DNA from: Cystobacterineae bacterium
GTDB taxonomy: Bacteria; Myxococcota; Myxococcia; Myxococcales; Myxococcaceae
Direction: 5' to 3'
Assembly: GCA_009782175.1 (NCBI GenBank)
Contig: WRKR01000026.1
Location: 1 to 42,110, forward strand
Length of the DNA stretch: 42,110 nt
The notes below the pieces were generated by a model, which did not search any database, had not been told where the DNA came from, and worked only from the letters and a program-made list of their open reading frames with translations. Every line of letters begins with the position of its first letter. Within the stretch, counting starts at the first letter, position 1. This document shows, in pieces, positions 22,621-31,296 of the stretch. A program made the position numbers and the translations under genes.

Positions 22621-25092
22621 CTAAAAGCAACTGGACATGGAGGTGTTGCTTGAGCTGACGGCGGTGCTGCTGGTGTTGCAATTGTCCCTAAAAGCCTTGG
22701 GCCAAATGGCTGTGCGGCTCAGGCCCGGGCTGTTGACGCGCAGGCCGCGCACTTGGCCTTGGGCACCCACCACCCACAGGGTGCCTCCACCGTGGGGATG
22801 GGGCACCAACACCGGCTGCGCCGTGGGCAAAACGCGCATCCCCAGGCTTTGCACCCACAAGGGGCCGAGGCTATCCACTTCCAGGGCCAGCACGGTGCCG
22901 TTGGTGGAAACAACATACATTTCGCTATAGGGGCTGCCTGGTGCCCGCTCCCCCAGAAGGGGGCTGCCTACAAAATCCTCATCAAAAGAAACACTGCTCG
23001 CCCGGCAAAGCCCTATGGCGCCAAGGGATTTGTCGCCATTCAAACCAAAACAGTCTTCTGGGGGTATACGCAAGGGTTGGTTACCTGGGCGACAGGGGTT
23101 GTTGTTGATGTCGCCGACAAAGCATATCTCCGAAAAACGCCACATTTCATGGCCTGAGCGGGTGCCCACGGCCACATAGGCGCGGTTTTGGCTGTCAACA
23201 ACCGCCGGGCTTGTGCGCTCCTGGAGCACCGTCTCCATTCCCAAAAAATAGTCCGCATAGAGCAAGCCATCACCACTCAACCATAAATATTCATAAGGCT
23301 CTTGGACGGTGGTGGGGGCTGAATATCTTCCCACAGCCGCACCTGAAGGCTTCTTGAGCGCCATGTCGTATGTCTGAGCGTCCGATGGGTTGAAAGCACA
23401 GTTTTCACAAAACCACCATCGGTTCAGCTTTGCTTCGTGAAAGCTGGCGATGTTGTGACCATAGATGTCCCCATATCCAACATAGTGCAGGGGTGTCAGG
23501 GTGAAGCGCTCTGAAACAGGCGGCTGCGCCATTTTGTCTTCCTCAATGCAACGCCCTTCCAGCCTTTGGATATTGGGCCCAAAAACCATGAGCCGACTTT
23601 CCCCCTCCAGCGCGCTGTTGGCGGGTGCTGCCAAATACCAGTTGGGGCCGTTGGGGTTGTCCATAATGAGAGAAAGGCCCTTGTCAAACAGGGCTTCGGG
23701 GTGGCTTCCTCCCGTGCCGGGAACACAATCCATCTCACTGTTGTTGGAAAAGCCTGGCGCCGCATGGGCCTGTGGCGCATTCACCACAGAAAGGCGCGGC
23801 GTGCTCCTTCCTGGGGGCCCACCCTCGCCCAGGGCCAGGGCGATTTGTCCGCTGTGGCCCAAAACCACCATGGGGCCTTGTACGGCCCCCACATGCACGT
23901 TGGAATGCAGCTCACAGGCCTCGGCGTCCACAAAATACAGTGCATTGTCGGCCGCCAAAGCCCCTGCACCCATGCTGCTTCCAAAGGTTAAAAAGCCATT
24001 CGAAAAAGCCAAAGGCGCTTTCACCGCATTGGCCGAAAGCCCCTCCACTTGAGCGCTGCAGGACAGACGCTGGAAGCTTCCATAAATCTGATCCTTAAAC
24101 AGGTTTTCTGCCTCATCTCGAGCGCCTACCTCCAAGCTGAAATAGAGGGACTCAAGGGATTGAGGCCAGGCCTCTGTTGTTCCTGTCCAGCATGTAGAAA
24201 GTGTATTGGCTGCCCCACCTTCATGCACCCATGCAATCTCCACCACCCCCTCCAAGGGCTCGGTTGAAGCCCAGGGAGAATAGGGCGTTTCAATGCCCAC
24301 TATTTTGCTTTGAGTTTCTGTCGCTTTTTCTATTTGCGCGCATACATGCACGGTGGTTCCGTCAAAGGCGGGGGAGCCGCAGGTGCCTGGCATGCCGGCT
24401 TGCTGGGTGCCGCCAATGCCCAGGCAGGCAGAGCCGTCAGCACAGTTGTTGCCGACGCGGCACTTGGTGCCTGAAAAAACCATGAGCCCCACCCGTGGCG
24501 CCTCTATGTCCACGCGGTATATGCGCTCGCGCTTGGGGGCACCCGCTCCAGGCTGAATGCTGAGCTTCACCGTCTCCAGGAGTTCTGCCGACCTCTCCTC
24601 GGGCAGAGCAGGGGCCAGCCAAGCTTCAGGCAAAGCGCAGCTCCACAGCTGGGCTCTGCTGTCTTCTATTTCTGTCACCTCTGAGGACGCGCATGCTATT
24701 TCTTCACCCTCAACCCAGAGGCTTGGCTTTTCATCAGGCTTTAAGCCCACCACCTCGGCCTCCAGGGTCGCCGCCCTCTTGTTCACCCATTCCGTGGAGG
24801 TGGTGGCGTTGCCTGGGGGGCTGGGCTCTTCCGCGCTGTCCCATGCCAAAGGCACCACCTCCGCTTGGTTGGAGAGCAGCAAACGCCACTGCTTCAGCTT
24901 TGGCACCAGTGTATATTCTGCAGAAAGCTCCCCTAGGGTGCATACGCCGGGGCCCTTTTGTACCCCCTCTCCACCATAGCAAACCGTGTCAGAAGGACAG
25001 TTGTTTCTGCCCACTTTGCACACGCCCACTTCATTGCAGCCAGAGGCGAAGAGTGCCAACACCACCACTGGGCCCCATTTTTGTGTTCTCAT
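22621..25092 (-). CDS. Lipoprotein with Cys motifs, Ig-like section and propeller-like head (family member 4)
   Basis: 823 residues. The frame is open further upstream, but the ATG at 25092 has ggaagga just before it and gives a textbook signal peptide (MRTQKWGPVVVLALFASG-C19). There is no tandem array: one Cys cluster follows the lipid anchor (CKVGRNNCPSDTVC) and a second, similar one (CRVGNNCADGSACLG) is embedded after an Ig-like stretch around residue 210. The shared head has QGPMVVLGHSGQIALALG, FDKGLSLIMDN, WYLAAPANS, SPLLGERAPGS, YVVSTNGTVLALEVDSL and QPVLVPHPHGGGTLWVVG, then WPKAFRDNCNTSS and terminal SMSSCF, with two residues more than its relatives in the tail. Probably surface-exposed and lipid-anchored. 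Confidence 0.83.
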   Translation of the reverse strand: MRTQKWGPVVVLALFASGCNEVGVCKVGRNNCPSDTVCYGGEGVQKGPGVCTLGELSAEYTLVPKLKQWRLLLSNQAEVVPLAWDSAEEPSPPGNATTSTEWVNKRAATLEAEVVGLKPDEKPSLWVEGEEIACASSEVTEIEDSRAQLWSCALPEAWLAPALPEERSAELLETVKLSIQPGAGAPKRERIYRVDIEAPRVGLMVFSGTKCRVGNNCADGSACLGIGGTQQAGMPGTCGSPAFDGTTVHVCAQIEKATETQSKIVGIETPYSPWASTEPLEGVVEIAWVHEGGAANTLSTCWTGTTEAWPQSLESLYFSLEVGARDEAENLFKDQIYGSFQRLSCSAQVEGLSANAVKAPLAFSNGFLTFGSSMGAGALAADNALYFVDAEACELHSNVHVGAVQGPMVVLGHSGQIALALGEGGPPGRSTPRLSVVNAPQAHAAPGFSNNSEMDCVPGTGGSHPEALFDKGLSLIMDNPNGPNWYLAAPANSALEGESRLMVFGPNIQRLEGRCIEEDKMAQPPVSERFTLTPLHYVGYGDIYGHNIASFHEAKLNRWWFCENCAFNPSDAQTYDMALKKPSGAAVGRYSAPTTVQEPYEYLWLSGDGLLYADYFLGMETVLQERTSPAVVDSQNRAYVAVGTRSGHEMWRFSEICFVGDINNNPCRPGNQPLRIPPEDCFGLNGDKSLGAIGLCRASSVSFDEDFVGSPLLGERAPGSPYSEMYVVSTNGTVLALEVDSLGPLWVQSLGMRVLPTAQPVLVPHPHGGGTLWVVGAQGQVRGLRVNSPGLSRTAIWPKAFRDNCNTSSTAVSSSNTSMSSCF

Positions 25093-25495
25093 AGACGTCC
25101 TTCCGAAGGTTTTGCACCCATTGCCATTCAAGTTGCCGCTCAAGCCAACACGCCGCTCAAGCCATACGCTGTTCAGCCCATACGCTTTTAAACGCATATG
25201 CTGTTCAACCCACACGTCCCCGGCCGCACTGCTGTTGCGCCCCTGTTCCCCCCCCCTGGGCTGCCCTTTGTTTGCTCCCTCTAAGCCCCCCCCACTCTAA
25301 ACCCAAGCCTCTTATAGCACAGGGGAGGCTTTCAAAGTGTTTTTTAGATATAGTTGAGCTCTGCCTTCAAGCGGGGTGTGCAACAGGGTTGAGCCGTCCA
25401 ACTCTTCCCTACAGCCCAGGGGCAGCCTTCTGCAGTGGGGCCAAGCGGCCTCCCTCCGCAGCCTTATGGGGTTGTGGGGAGCCCCCATGGAGTGG
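25093..25495. other. Region between two lipoprotein genes, with relic-like sequence
   Basis: No intact gene. At 25148-25210 a short phrase (gctgttca-gcccatacg and variants) recurs three or four times. On plus, 25457-25480 reads ccgcagccttatggggttg-tgg, a 22/24 match to the lipobox-coding region of member 3 at 18346-18369, and could be a relic of a lipoprotein gene start. Confidence 0.35.
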
Positions 25496-25567
25496 AATAG
25501 GCGAGCAACGCGAGCCTCGCTTTAGCTCGCCTCACGAAAAGCTTATGTCCAAGTGAAAGCGGTCTAG
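25496..25567. repeat. Partial MITE-like end with palindromic core at the stop of lipoprotein member 5
   Basis: Read on minus it starts CTAGACCGCTTTCACTT and continues through a gtgag-rich, gcgagctaaagcgaggctcgc palindrome to ctattccactcca. This parallels 17648-17712 (CTAGACCGCTTTCACTT to ctattccgctcca). As there, the TAG of the element is the stop codon of a lipoprotein gene. The rest of the element is missing. Confidence 0.75.
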
Positions 25568-28500
25568 AAGCAGCTGGGCATATGGGCCCAGGTGGTGCGT
25601 GCGTTGCTGGTATTGCAGTTGTCCCTGAAGGCTTTGGGCCATGGCGCGGTATGGTTGAGGCCGTTGCTGGCTACGCGGATGGCGCGCACCTGGCCTTGAG
25701 TCCCCACCACCCACAAGGTACCTCCGCCCTGGGCATGGGGCACCAGCACGGGCTGAGCTCCCTGGGAAATGTTAAAGCCCAACTCCATCATCCACAGGCG
25801 CGTCAGCGTGTTGGCATCAAAGGCAAACACTCTGCCGTTGCCCCTCACCACATAAAGCTCCGGGTTGCTGGAAGAGGCGGGCTGTCCCAGCAGGGGGCTG
25901 CCGACCAGGTTTCCTGTGGAGCCTGTGGGGAGGGTTTGGATGGCTTCGACGGTGCCGTCACTGTTGAGGCGGACCAAGTCATACCTTGAGCCTCCGAGGG
26001 TTTCATAGCCCACCACATAGGCCCGGCCCCAGCTGTCCACCGCGGCAGGCCCTGTGCGATAGATAGGGGAGAGCGGCGTATTCAGTGGAGCTGCAGTCCA
26101 CCTTTCAAAAAATTGAAGGGCATGGTGGGGTGAGCTGGTATAGGCAGAGAGCCAGAAGCTTCCGCCATTCAGTGCAATGCCCGAGAGGGTTCCTTCTGTG
26201 AGGTCGTTAAAGGTCGAGGGGTTGTCTGCCCAATAGCCATTCTCGTCAAAGGCCCATTCCGCCCGGGTATGTATATTCTCATGGACCACCACCAGCCAAG
26301 CGTCAAAGCTTTGGGGTGGCGTCAGCGCAACGGGGGCCGGGAGGGGAGTGGGTGTGGCCATACAGCGCTCTGCGGCTGTTGCTGCGGAGGGCATATAGGC
26401 CACCAGCACAGCATCATTGGAGGTATTGGCTGGGGCGGCAAGGCGCAAGGGGTTTGAGCCAAGCAGGGAAAGCCCCTTGTCAAAATGTGCTGAGGAGACA
26501 TGGGTGTTGGCCGCCCCTACGGCACAATCCTCCGCGGCTGCAGAGGCGAAGCCCGGTTGGGTTGCTGTTGCATCCACCACCAGGAGGCGTGAGCTTGTTC
26601 GCCCTGCGGGCCCTCCCGTTCCTGTGGTAGCCACAGCCAGGTTTCCATTTTCCAATGCCACCATGGGACCAATCACATTGCCCGTTTGCAAAGGAGCTCC
26701 AACCTCAAGGCAGGTGTCCGCATCGATGAAATGGAGGGAGTTGCCTGCAGAAAAAACCAAGCGGCCCTGCACAAAAGTCAGCGGTGCGTTGACGCCATTG
26801 GCCGTGGCTATTTCACAGGAAATGCGTGTCAACCTCAACGGCGCGCCATAAACCGCACTCTGGAGGTTGCCGGCCACATCCACAGCAGTGATGGCAAACT
26901 CCACATCTACACTCTCCCATGTCCATTCCAAAGGCAGGGTGGTTGTCCAACATTTTTCTCCTTGGGCCAAGGCACCTTCTGTCCAACTCAGCGGCAAGGC
27001 TGTGCCGCTTTGCCCCAGTTGCAGTTGCGTTAAGAGGATGTTGTCCAGGGGGGCGAAGGTGCTTGTTGCAGAAGCGCAGACGCGCAGCGTTTCACCCAGC
27101 ACGCCCACAGAAGGCACCTCAAGGGAGGCCTGGGGGAGCTCAAGGCTGGTCTGATAAGTCCACACCTGCGCGGCCTCGCTCTCGATGCTGGCCAGCACCT
27201 CTATGCGAGGGCCAGTGCCTGCCCAAGCCGCAGGCAAAGCGCAACTCCACTCACAGGTGGTGGGGTTGGCCGTACATCTGGCCTTGCATGCCAAGGGGGT
27301 GGGGTTTTGAGAGGTGCGTACATAGAGGCTCTCCATGGCCTCAGCCCCCTGAGTGCTCAGGCGTATTTCCGCCTCACCCAGGCCTACCCAACCTGCATCC
27401 GGGTTGTCTTCAGTGGCGCCGTCAGCACGCAGAGGCGTCACCAGCTGCTCGCCAATGAACAATTGAAAACCGCTGAGGCTCGTTAACTCTTGGCAAACGC
27501 TCTCCTCACAGCTTTCTCCTGCAGGGCAATAGGTGCCACCGCTCTCACAGGGGACCTCCTCGGGCAGCTCACAGGCATTTTGATAGCAAAGAAGTCCAGC
27601 TGAGCAATAGGTGCCGCCGTTTTGACAGGGAACCTCCTCGGGCAGCTCACAGTCACTTTGATAGCAAAGGAGTCCAGCTGAGCAATAGGTGCCGCCGTTT
27701 TGACAGGGAACCTCCTCGGGCAACTCACAGGCATTTTGATAGCAAAGGAGACCAGCTGAGCAATAGGTGCCGCCGTTTTGACAAGAAACATCTTCGGGCA
27801 ACTCACAGTCACTTTGATAGCAAAGAAGTCCAGCTGAGCAATAGGTGCCGCCGTTTTGACAGGGAACCTCCTCGGGCCGCTCACAGTCATTTTGATAGCA
27901 AAGGAGACCAGCTGAGCAATAGGTGCCGCCGTTTTGACAGGGAACCTCCTCGGGCAACTCACAGGCATTTTGATAGCAAAGGAGTCCAGCTGTGCAATAG
28001 GTGCCACCGTTTTGACAAGAAACATCCTCGGGCCGCTCACAGGCATTTTGATAACAAAGGAGTCCAGCTGTGCAATAGGTGCCACCGTTTTGACAAGAAA
28101 CATCCTCGGGCCGCTCACAGGCATTTTGATAGCAAAGGAGTCCAGCTGAACAATAGGTGCCGCCGTCTTGGCAGGGGACCTCCTCGGGCCGCTCACAGGC
28201 ATTTTGATAGCAAAGGAGTCCAGCTGAGCAATAGGTGCCACCGTTTTGACAAGAAACATCCTCGGGCCGCTCACAGGCATTTTGGTAGCAAAGAAGTCCA
28301 GCTGAGCAATAGGTGCCGCCGTTTTGGCAGGGGACCTCCTCGGGCCGCTCACAGGCATTTTGATAGCAAAGGAGTCCCCCAGGGCAATAGGTGCCACCGT
28401 TTTGGCAAGCGTTGGGTTCCGCCTTGCACTCGCGTATGCCCCCTTCTTCCACGCAGCTTTGCCCGGTGGGGCAAACCGTGCCGCCGTCTGCGCAGGCAGC

Positions 28501-28806
28501 GGCTGGTGGTTGGCAGTGGCCCGGGGCGCCTGTCTCTGGGCTGGCAATGCCTATGCAGGTTTCGCCTGGTGCACAGGGGCTGTTATCGCCGACATGGCAG
28601 TCCCCAACGTCCCTTAGGGGTGGGTTCTGCTCACAATAGCCCCATTGCCCAGCGGATGCCCCTGTGCAATATTGCCCCGCAGGACAAGCACCGGGTGCTC
28701 CCACTCTACAGGTGTTGAATGCATCTCCAAGCCTAATGCCCCCCGTGTCACAAGCGGCGCCCATGGCTAAAAACACTCCCAGAGCGAGGAATTTCCATAT
28801 CCGCAT
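25564..28806 (-). CDS. EGF-like-repeat lipoprotein with propeller-like head (family member 5)
   Basis: 1080 residues. The ATG has aggaga 7 nt upstream. Signal peptide LGVFLAMGAA-C19. Residues 30-130 hold irregular Cys pairs (CRVGAPGACPAGQYC, CHVGDNSPCAPGETC). Residues 134-419 are eleven 26-residue units CQNGGTYCSAGLLCYQNACE-RPEEVP, five Cys-containing positions including the next unit, reminiscent of EGF/notch-like CxNGGxC, plus one degenerate unit. An Ig-like stretch follows (about 445-640; LRVCASATSTF, FAITAVDVAGNLQSA). The shared head has IGPMVALENGNLAVATTG, FDKGLSLL, SPLLGQPASSSNPELYVV, GRVFAFDANTLTRLW, WPKAFRDNCNTSN and terminal MPSCF. The stop codon lies in a MITE-like end. Confidence 0.85.
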   Translation of the reverse strand: MRIWKFLALGVFLAMGAACDTGGIRLGDAFNTCRVGAPGACPAGQYCTGASAGQWGYCEQNPPLRDVGDCHVGDNSPCAPGETCIGIASPETGAPGHCQPPAAACADGGTVCPTGQSCVEEGGIRECKAEPNACQNGGTYCPGGLLCYQNACERPEEVPCQNGGTYCSAGLLCYQNACERPEDVSCQNGGTYCSAGLLCYQNACERPEEVPCQDGGTYCSAGLLCYQNACERPEDVSCQNGGTYCTAGLLCYQNACERPEDVSCQNGGTYCTAGLLCYQNACELPEEVPCQNGGTYCSAGLLCYQNDCERPEEVPCQNGGTYCSAGLLCYQSDCELPEDVSCQNGGTYCSAGLLCYQNACELPEEVPCQNGGTYCSAGLLCYQSDCELPEEVPCQNGGTYCSAGLLCYQNACELPEEVPCESGGTYCPAGESCEESVCQELTSLSGFQLFIGEQLVTPLRADGATEDNPDAGWVGLGEAEIRLSTQGAEAMESLYVRTSQNPTPLACKARCTANPTTCEWSCALPAAWAGTGPRIEVLASIESEAAQVWTYQTSLELPQASLEVPSVGVLGETLRVCASATSTFAPLDNILLTQLQLGQSGTALPLSWTEGALAQGEKCWTTTLPLEWTWESVDVEFAITAVDVAGNLQSAVYGAPLRLTRISCEIATANGVNAPLTFVQGRLVFSAGNSLHFIDADTCLEVGAPLQTGNVIGPMVALENGNLAVATTGTGGPAGRTSSRLLVVDATATQPGFASAAAEDCAVGAANTHVSSAHFDKGLSLLGSNPLRLAAPANTSNDAVLVAYMPSAATAAERCMATPTPLPAPVALTPPQSFDAWLVVVHENIHTRAEWAFDENGYWADNPSTFNDLTEGTLSGIALNGGSFWLSAYTSSPHHALQFFERWTAAPLNTPLSPIYRTGPAAVDSWGRAYVVGYETLGGSRYDLVRLNSDGTVEAIQTLPTGSTGNLVGSPLLGQPASSSNPELYVVRGNGRVFAFDANTLTRLWMMELGFNISQGAQPVLVPHAQGGGTLWVVGTQGQVRAIRVASNGLNHTAPWPKAFRDNCNTSNARTTWAHMPSCF
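27550..28407 (-). repeat. Eleven 78-bp tandem units in lipoprotein member 5
   Basis: 26-codon units with near-perfect identity. Variable positions are limited: N/D in CQNGG, S/T/P after TYC, QNA/QND/QSD, ER/EL and EEVP/EDVS. These variants are shuffled between units, which suggests gene conversion as well as duplication. Confidence 0.93.
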
Positions 28807-28946
28807 GGCTTTCTCCTAAAAAATATATTTTCAACAACTCTTAACTGAAAGGCCCAGCCCGCGCCTTAAAAAGAGCTGCTATATTCAAACGCAGGTGTTT
28901 ATAGGGGTTTGCAAGGAGAAAGGCTGTTCTGCCTGTGCGATATGCC

Positions 28947-30071
28947 TTAAGCATCCGCATGGGTTTTTTTATAACGCCAAATGGACAAGCCCAGGGCGAG
29001 GGAGGCCAAGGAGGCCACGGTTAAAAAAGAGGTTTTGAGGTGCTCAAAACTAGCGCCTTTGAGGAGGATACGCCTGGAAACCTCAACAAAATAGGCAATG
29101 GGGTTGGCTTTGTTTAAAGTTTGGGCCCAGGGGGGCATGCTTTCCACCGGCGTAAAAACGCCACTCATTAAAATAAACAACATAAAAAAGAAGGCGGTGA
29201 CGAACATGGCCTGGGATTGGGTGCGGGAGATGTTGGAAATGAGGAGCCCCAAGGCCAAAATGAGAAACATATATATTCCGCAAAAGGCATAAAGCAAAAG
29301 CAGATTGCCCTCTAAGGGAATGTGAAATACCCAGCGGATGACGAGAAGCCCCAAGGTTATTTCAAAAAGGCCAATTATCCAAAACGGCAAAAGTTTGGCC
29401 AGAATAAATTGCCATTTTGCAATGGGCGAAACGTTGAGCTGCTCCATGGTGCCCATTTCTTTTTCGCGCACAATGTTGAGCGCGGCCAGCAAGCCCGATA
29501 CCAAGGTGACCAGAACAGCCAAAAGCCCAGGAAGAATGAGTGTTTTATATTCCCAAATGGGGTTATACCACAGCGTATAGGTGGTGTGAATGGGAGGGCT
29601 TGGGTTGCCCACAGGCAGGCCCAATGTGGGAGCCAACTCTAAAGCCGCATCCATGAGTATATGGGAGGCATAATGGGAAGCAAGGCCGGCTTTCATGCCG
29701 TTGATGGCATCGGCAAGCAAAGCAACGGTGGGAGAGAGGCCCAAACTCCATTCTTTTTCAAAATGAGGTGGAATAACAACCACCACATCCACTTTGTTGT
29801 CTTCCATGGCCTGCAAAGCGGGGGTTTGTGAGTGGAGGACTTCCTGGAGAAGGAAATAGCGAGAGGCCTGGAATTTTGTGGATATGCGTTGTGAGGTTGA
29901 AGAGTTGTCCAAATCCACAAGCATGAGGCTTAAGTTTTTCATCTCAAAATTAATGGCTTGAGAGAGAATGCACAATTGCAAAATGGGCACCAGAAGCAAC
30001 AACCTCAAAATGAAGGTATTGCGTTTTATTTGAAGGAATTCTTTTTTGAGAAGTGCCAGAACAATTCTCAT
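28947..30071 (-). CDS. ABC-2 type permease, last gene of export operon
   Basis: 374 residues, ATG with aaaggtga upstream. One N-terminal membrane span after the KKEFLQIKRN motif, a large extracytoplasmic loop (about 45-170), then five spans, including the ABC-2 signature area VREKEMGTMEQLNVSPI at about 200-216 and GVFTPVESMPPWAQ near 310. Same fold and length as E. coli YbhR (family knowledge). With the next gene upstream (24 nt away) it should form the heterodimeric channel driven by the two ATPases. Confidence 0.9.
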   Translation of the reverse strand: MRIVLALLKKEFLQIKRNTFILRLLLLVPILQLCILSQAINFEMKNLSLMLVDLDNSSTSQRISTKFQASRYFLLQEVLHSQTPALQAMEDNKVDVVVVIPPHFEKEWSLGLSPTVALLADAINGMKAGLASHYASHILMDAALELAPTLGLPVGNPSPPIHTTYTLWYNPIWEYKTLILPGLLAVLVTLVSGLLAALNIVREKEMGTMEQLNVSPIAKWQFILAKLLPFWIIGLFEITLGLLVIRWVFHIPLEGNLLLLYAFCGIYMFLILALGLLISNISRTQSQAMFVTAFFFMLFILMSGVFTPVESMPPWAQTLNKANPIAYFVEVSRRILLKGASFEHLKTSFLTVASLASLALGLSIWRYKKTHADA

Positions 30072-30094
30072 AACAAAGTCACCTTTCTGAAAAC

Positions 30095-31207
30095 TTAAGT
30101 TGCCTGCTTTCGCGAGCGGCGCATGCTGATGGCAAGCAAGAGGACAGCCATTCCTGTTAAGACATATATTTGTTTCAGCACGCTGTGCAGCGTGGCCCCT
30201 TTCAGCATCATCAGCTTCATGGCCTCAATGAACCATTTGGCCGGAACAATATGAGCGATGGGTTGAAGCCAAGCGGGCATATTTTCAACAGGAAATATAA
30301 ACCCTGACAAAAAAGTTGTAGGCAAAAACAACCCCACCATGGAGGCCAAAATGGCTGCTTGTTGTGTATTGGTTATGGAAGAAATGAAAATCCCCAGGGA
30401 GAGGGAGGTTAATATAAACAAAAAACATACCCCCAGCAATCCCCAAAGGCTTCCATGGATGGGCATTCCAAAGACGGAGGTTGCCAAAGCCAGAATGAGA
30501 CAGGAATTGATGGCTGACAACAAAAAATAAGGAATTAATTTCCCAACAATAATAACCATAGAAGGGAGGGGTGTAGAAGAAAGCAGGCGCCATGTGCCGA
30601 ATTCTTTTTCGCGCACCAGCGTAATAGACGTCATCATCGCCGACACAATCATCAACACCAGGGCGAGGATGCCGGGAATAAACATAAAAACATCTTTCTG
30701 CTCAGGGTTATAATGCATTCGGGGAAGCACCCGAAAAGGCGGTGGGGCCCTTAAGGCGACGGATGTTTCTTGAGCAAATTCCTGAATAATGTTGCTTGCA
30801 TTGCCAATGAGTGTGGTGGCGGCATTCAAGTCTGAGCCATCGGCAATGAGTTGAAGGGTGGAGGAAGCATTGTTTTCCACATTTTTGCTGAAATGTGGAG
30901 GAATGAGAATGGCAAGCCTGATGTTTTGCGCGCGAAAAACTTCTTCAAGGTTTAAGGTGGAATGCAGGTATGCAACGGTTTGGAAATAACCAGAGGAATT
31001 TATTTTTTCAATGAGTTGTTGTGAGCGAACTTTGTCCGACAAGTCAACAATGGCTATTTTTGCGTGATGGATTTCTGTTGAAATAACCACACCAAAAATC
31101 ATCACCAAGGCGATGGGCATGCAAAAAATAACAAGCAAGCTTCTCTTGTCGCGAAAAATATGCAAAAATTCTTTTTTGATAAAAGCGGCAAGTGCACGCA
31201 TGGGCAT
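30095..31207 (-). CDS. ABC-2 type permease, YbhS-like
   Basis: 370 residues; ATG at 31207 or, two codons on, at 31201 (neither has a clear binding site). Starts with KKEFLHIFRDKRSLLVI, then a periplasmic loop (about 45-180) and five more spans with VREKEFGTWRLLSSTPLP and FLSGFIFPVENMPAW. Partner of the following permease gene. An unusual 89-nt gap with a G-rich run on the plus strand separates it from the ATPase gene. Confidence 0.9.
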   Translation of the reverse strand: MPMRALAAFIKKEFLHIFRDKRSLLVIFCMPIALVMIFGVVISTEIHHAKIAIVDLSDKVRSQQLIEKINSSGYFQTVAYLHSTLNLEEVFRAQNIRLAILIPPHFSKNVENNASSTLQLIADGSDLNAATTLIGNASNIIQEFAQETSVALRAPPPFRVLPRMHYNPEQKDVFMFIPGILALVLMIVSAMMTSITLVREKEFGTWRLLSSTPLPSMVIIVGKLIPYFLLSAINSCLILALATSVFGMPIHGSLWGLLGVCFLFILTSLSLGIFISSITNTQQAAILASMVGLFLPTTFLSGFIFPVENMPAWLQPIAHIVPAKWFIEAMKLMMLKGATLHSVLKQIYVLTGMAVLLLAISMRRSRKQAT

Positions 31208-31266
31208 AGGGTTTGGGGCTGACGGTTTTAAAGCGGATTGTTTTTGGACTGCTGGTATGAGGTATA

Positions 31267-31294
31267 GGGTTTTGGGTTTGGTTTTGGTTTTGGG
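31267..31294 (+). other. G-run cluster (possible G-quadruplex) in an intergenic gap of the export operon
   Basis: Five G-runs (GGG, GGG, GG, GG, GGG) separated by 3-4 T on the plus strand, which is the template strand of the operon. The transcript here reads CCCAAAACC-type repeats. Two-tetrad quadruplex potential, telomere-like in appearance. Confidence 0.5.
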
Positions 31295-31296
31295 TT

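Noticed and set aside
27483-28547. 354-residue Lys/Ala/Pro-rich frame on minus overlapping lipoprotein member 5
   Set aside because: Out-of-frame reading of the 78-bp repeats; the member 5 frame has the signal peptide and conserved head.
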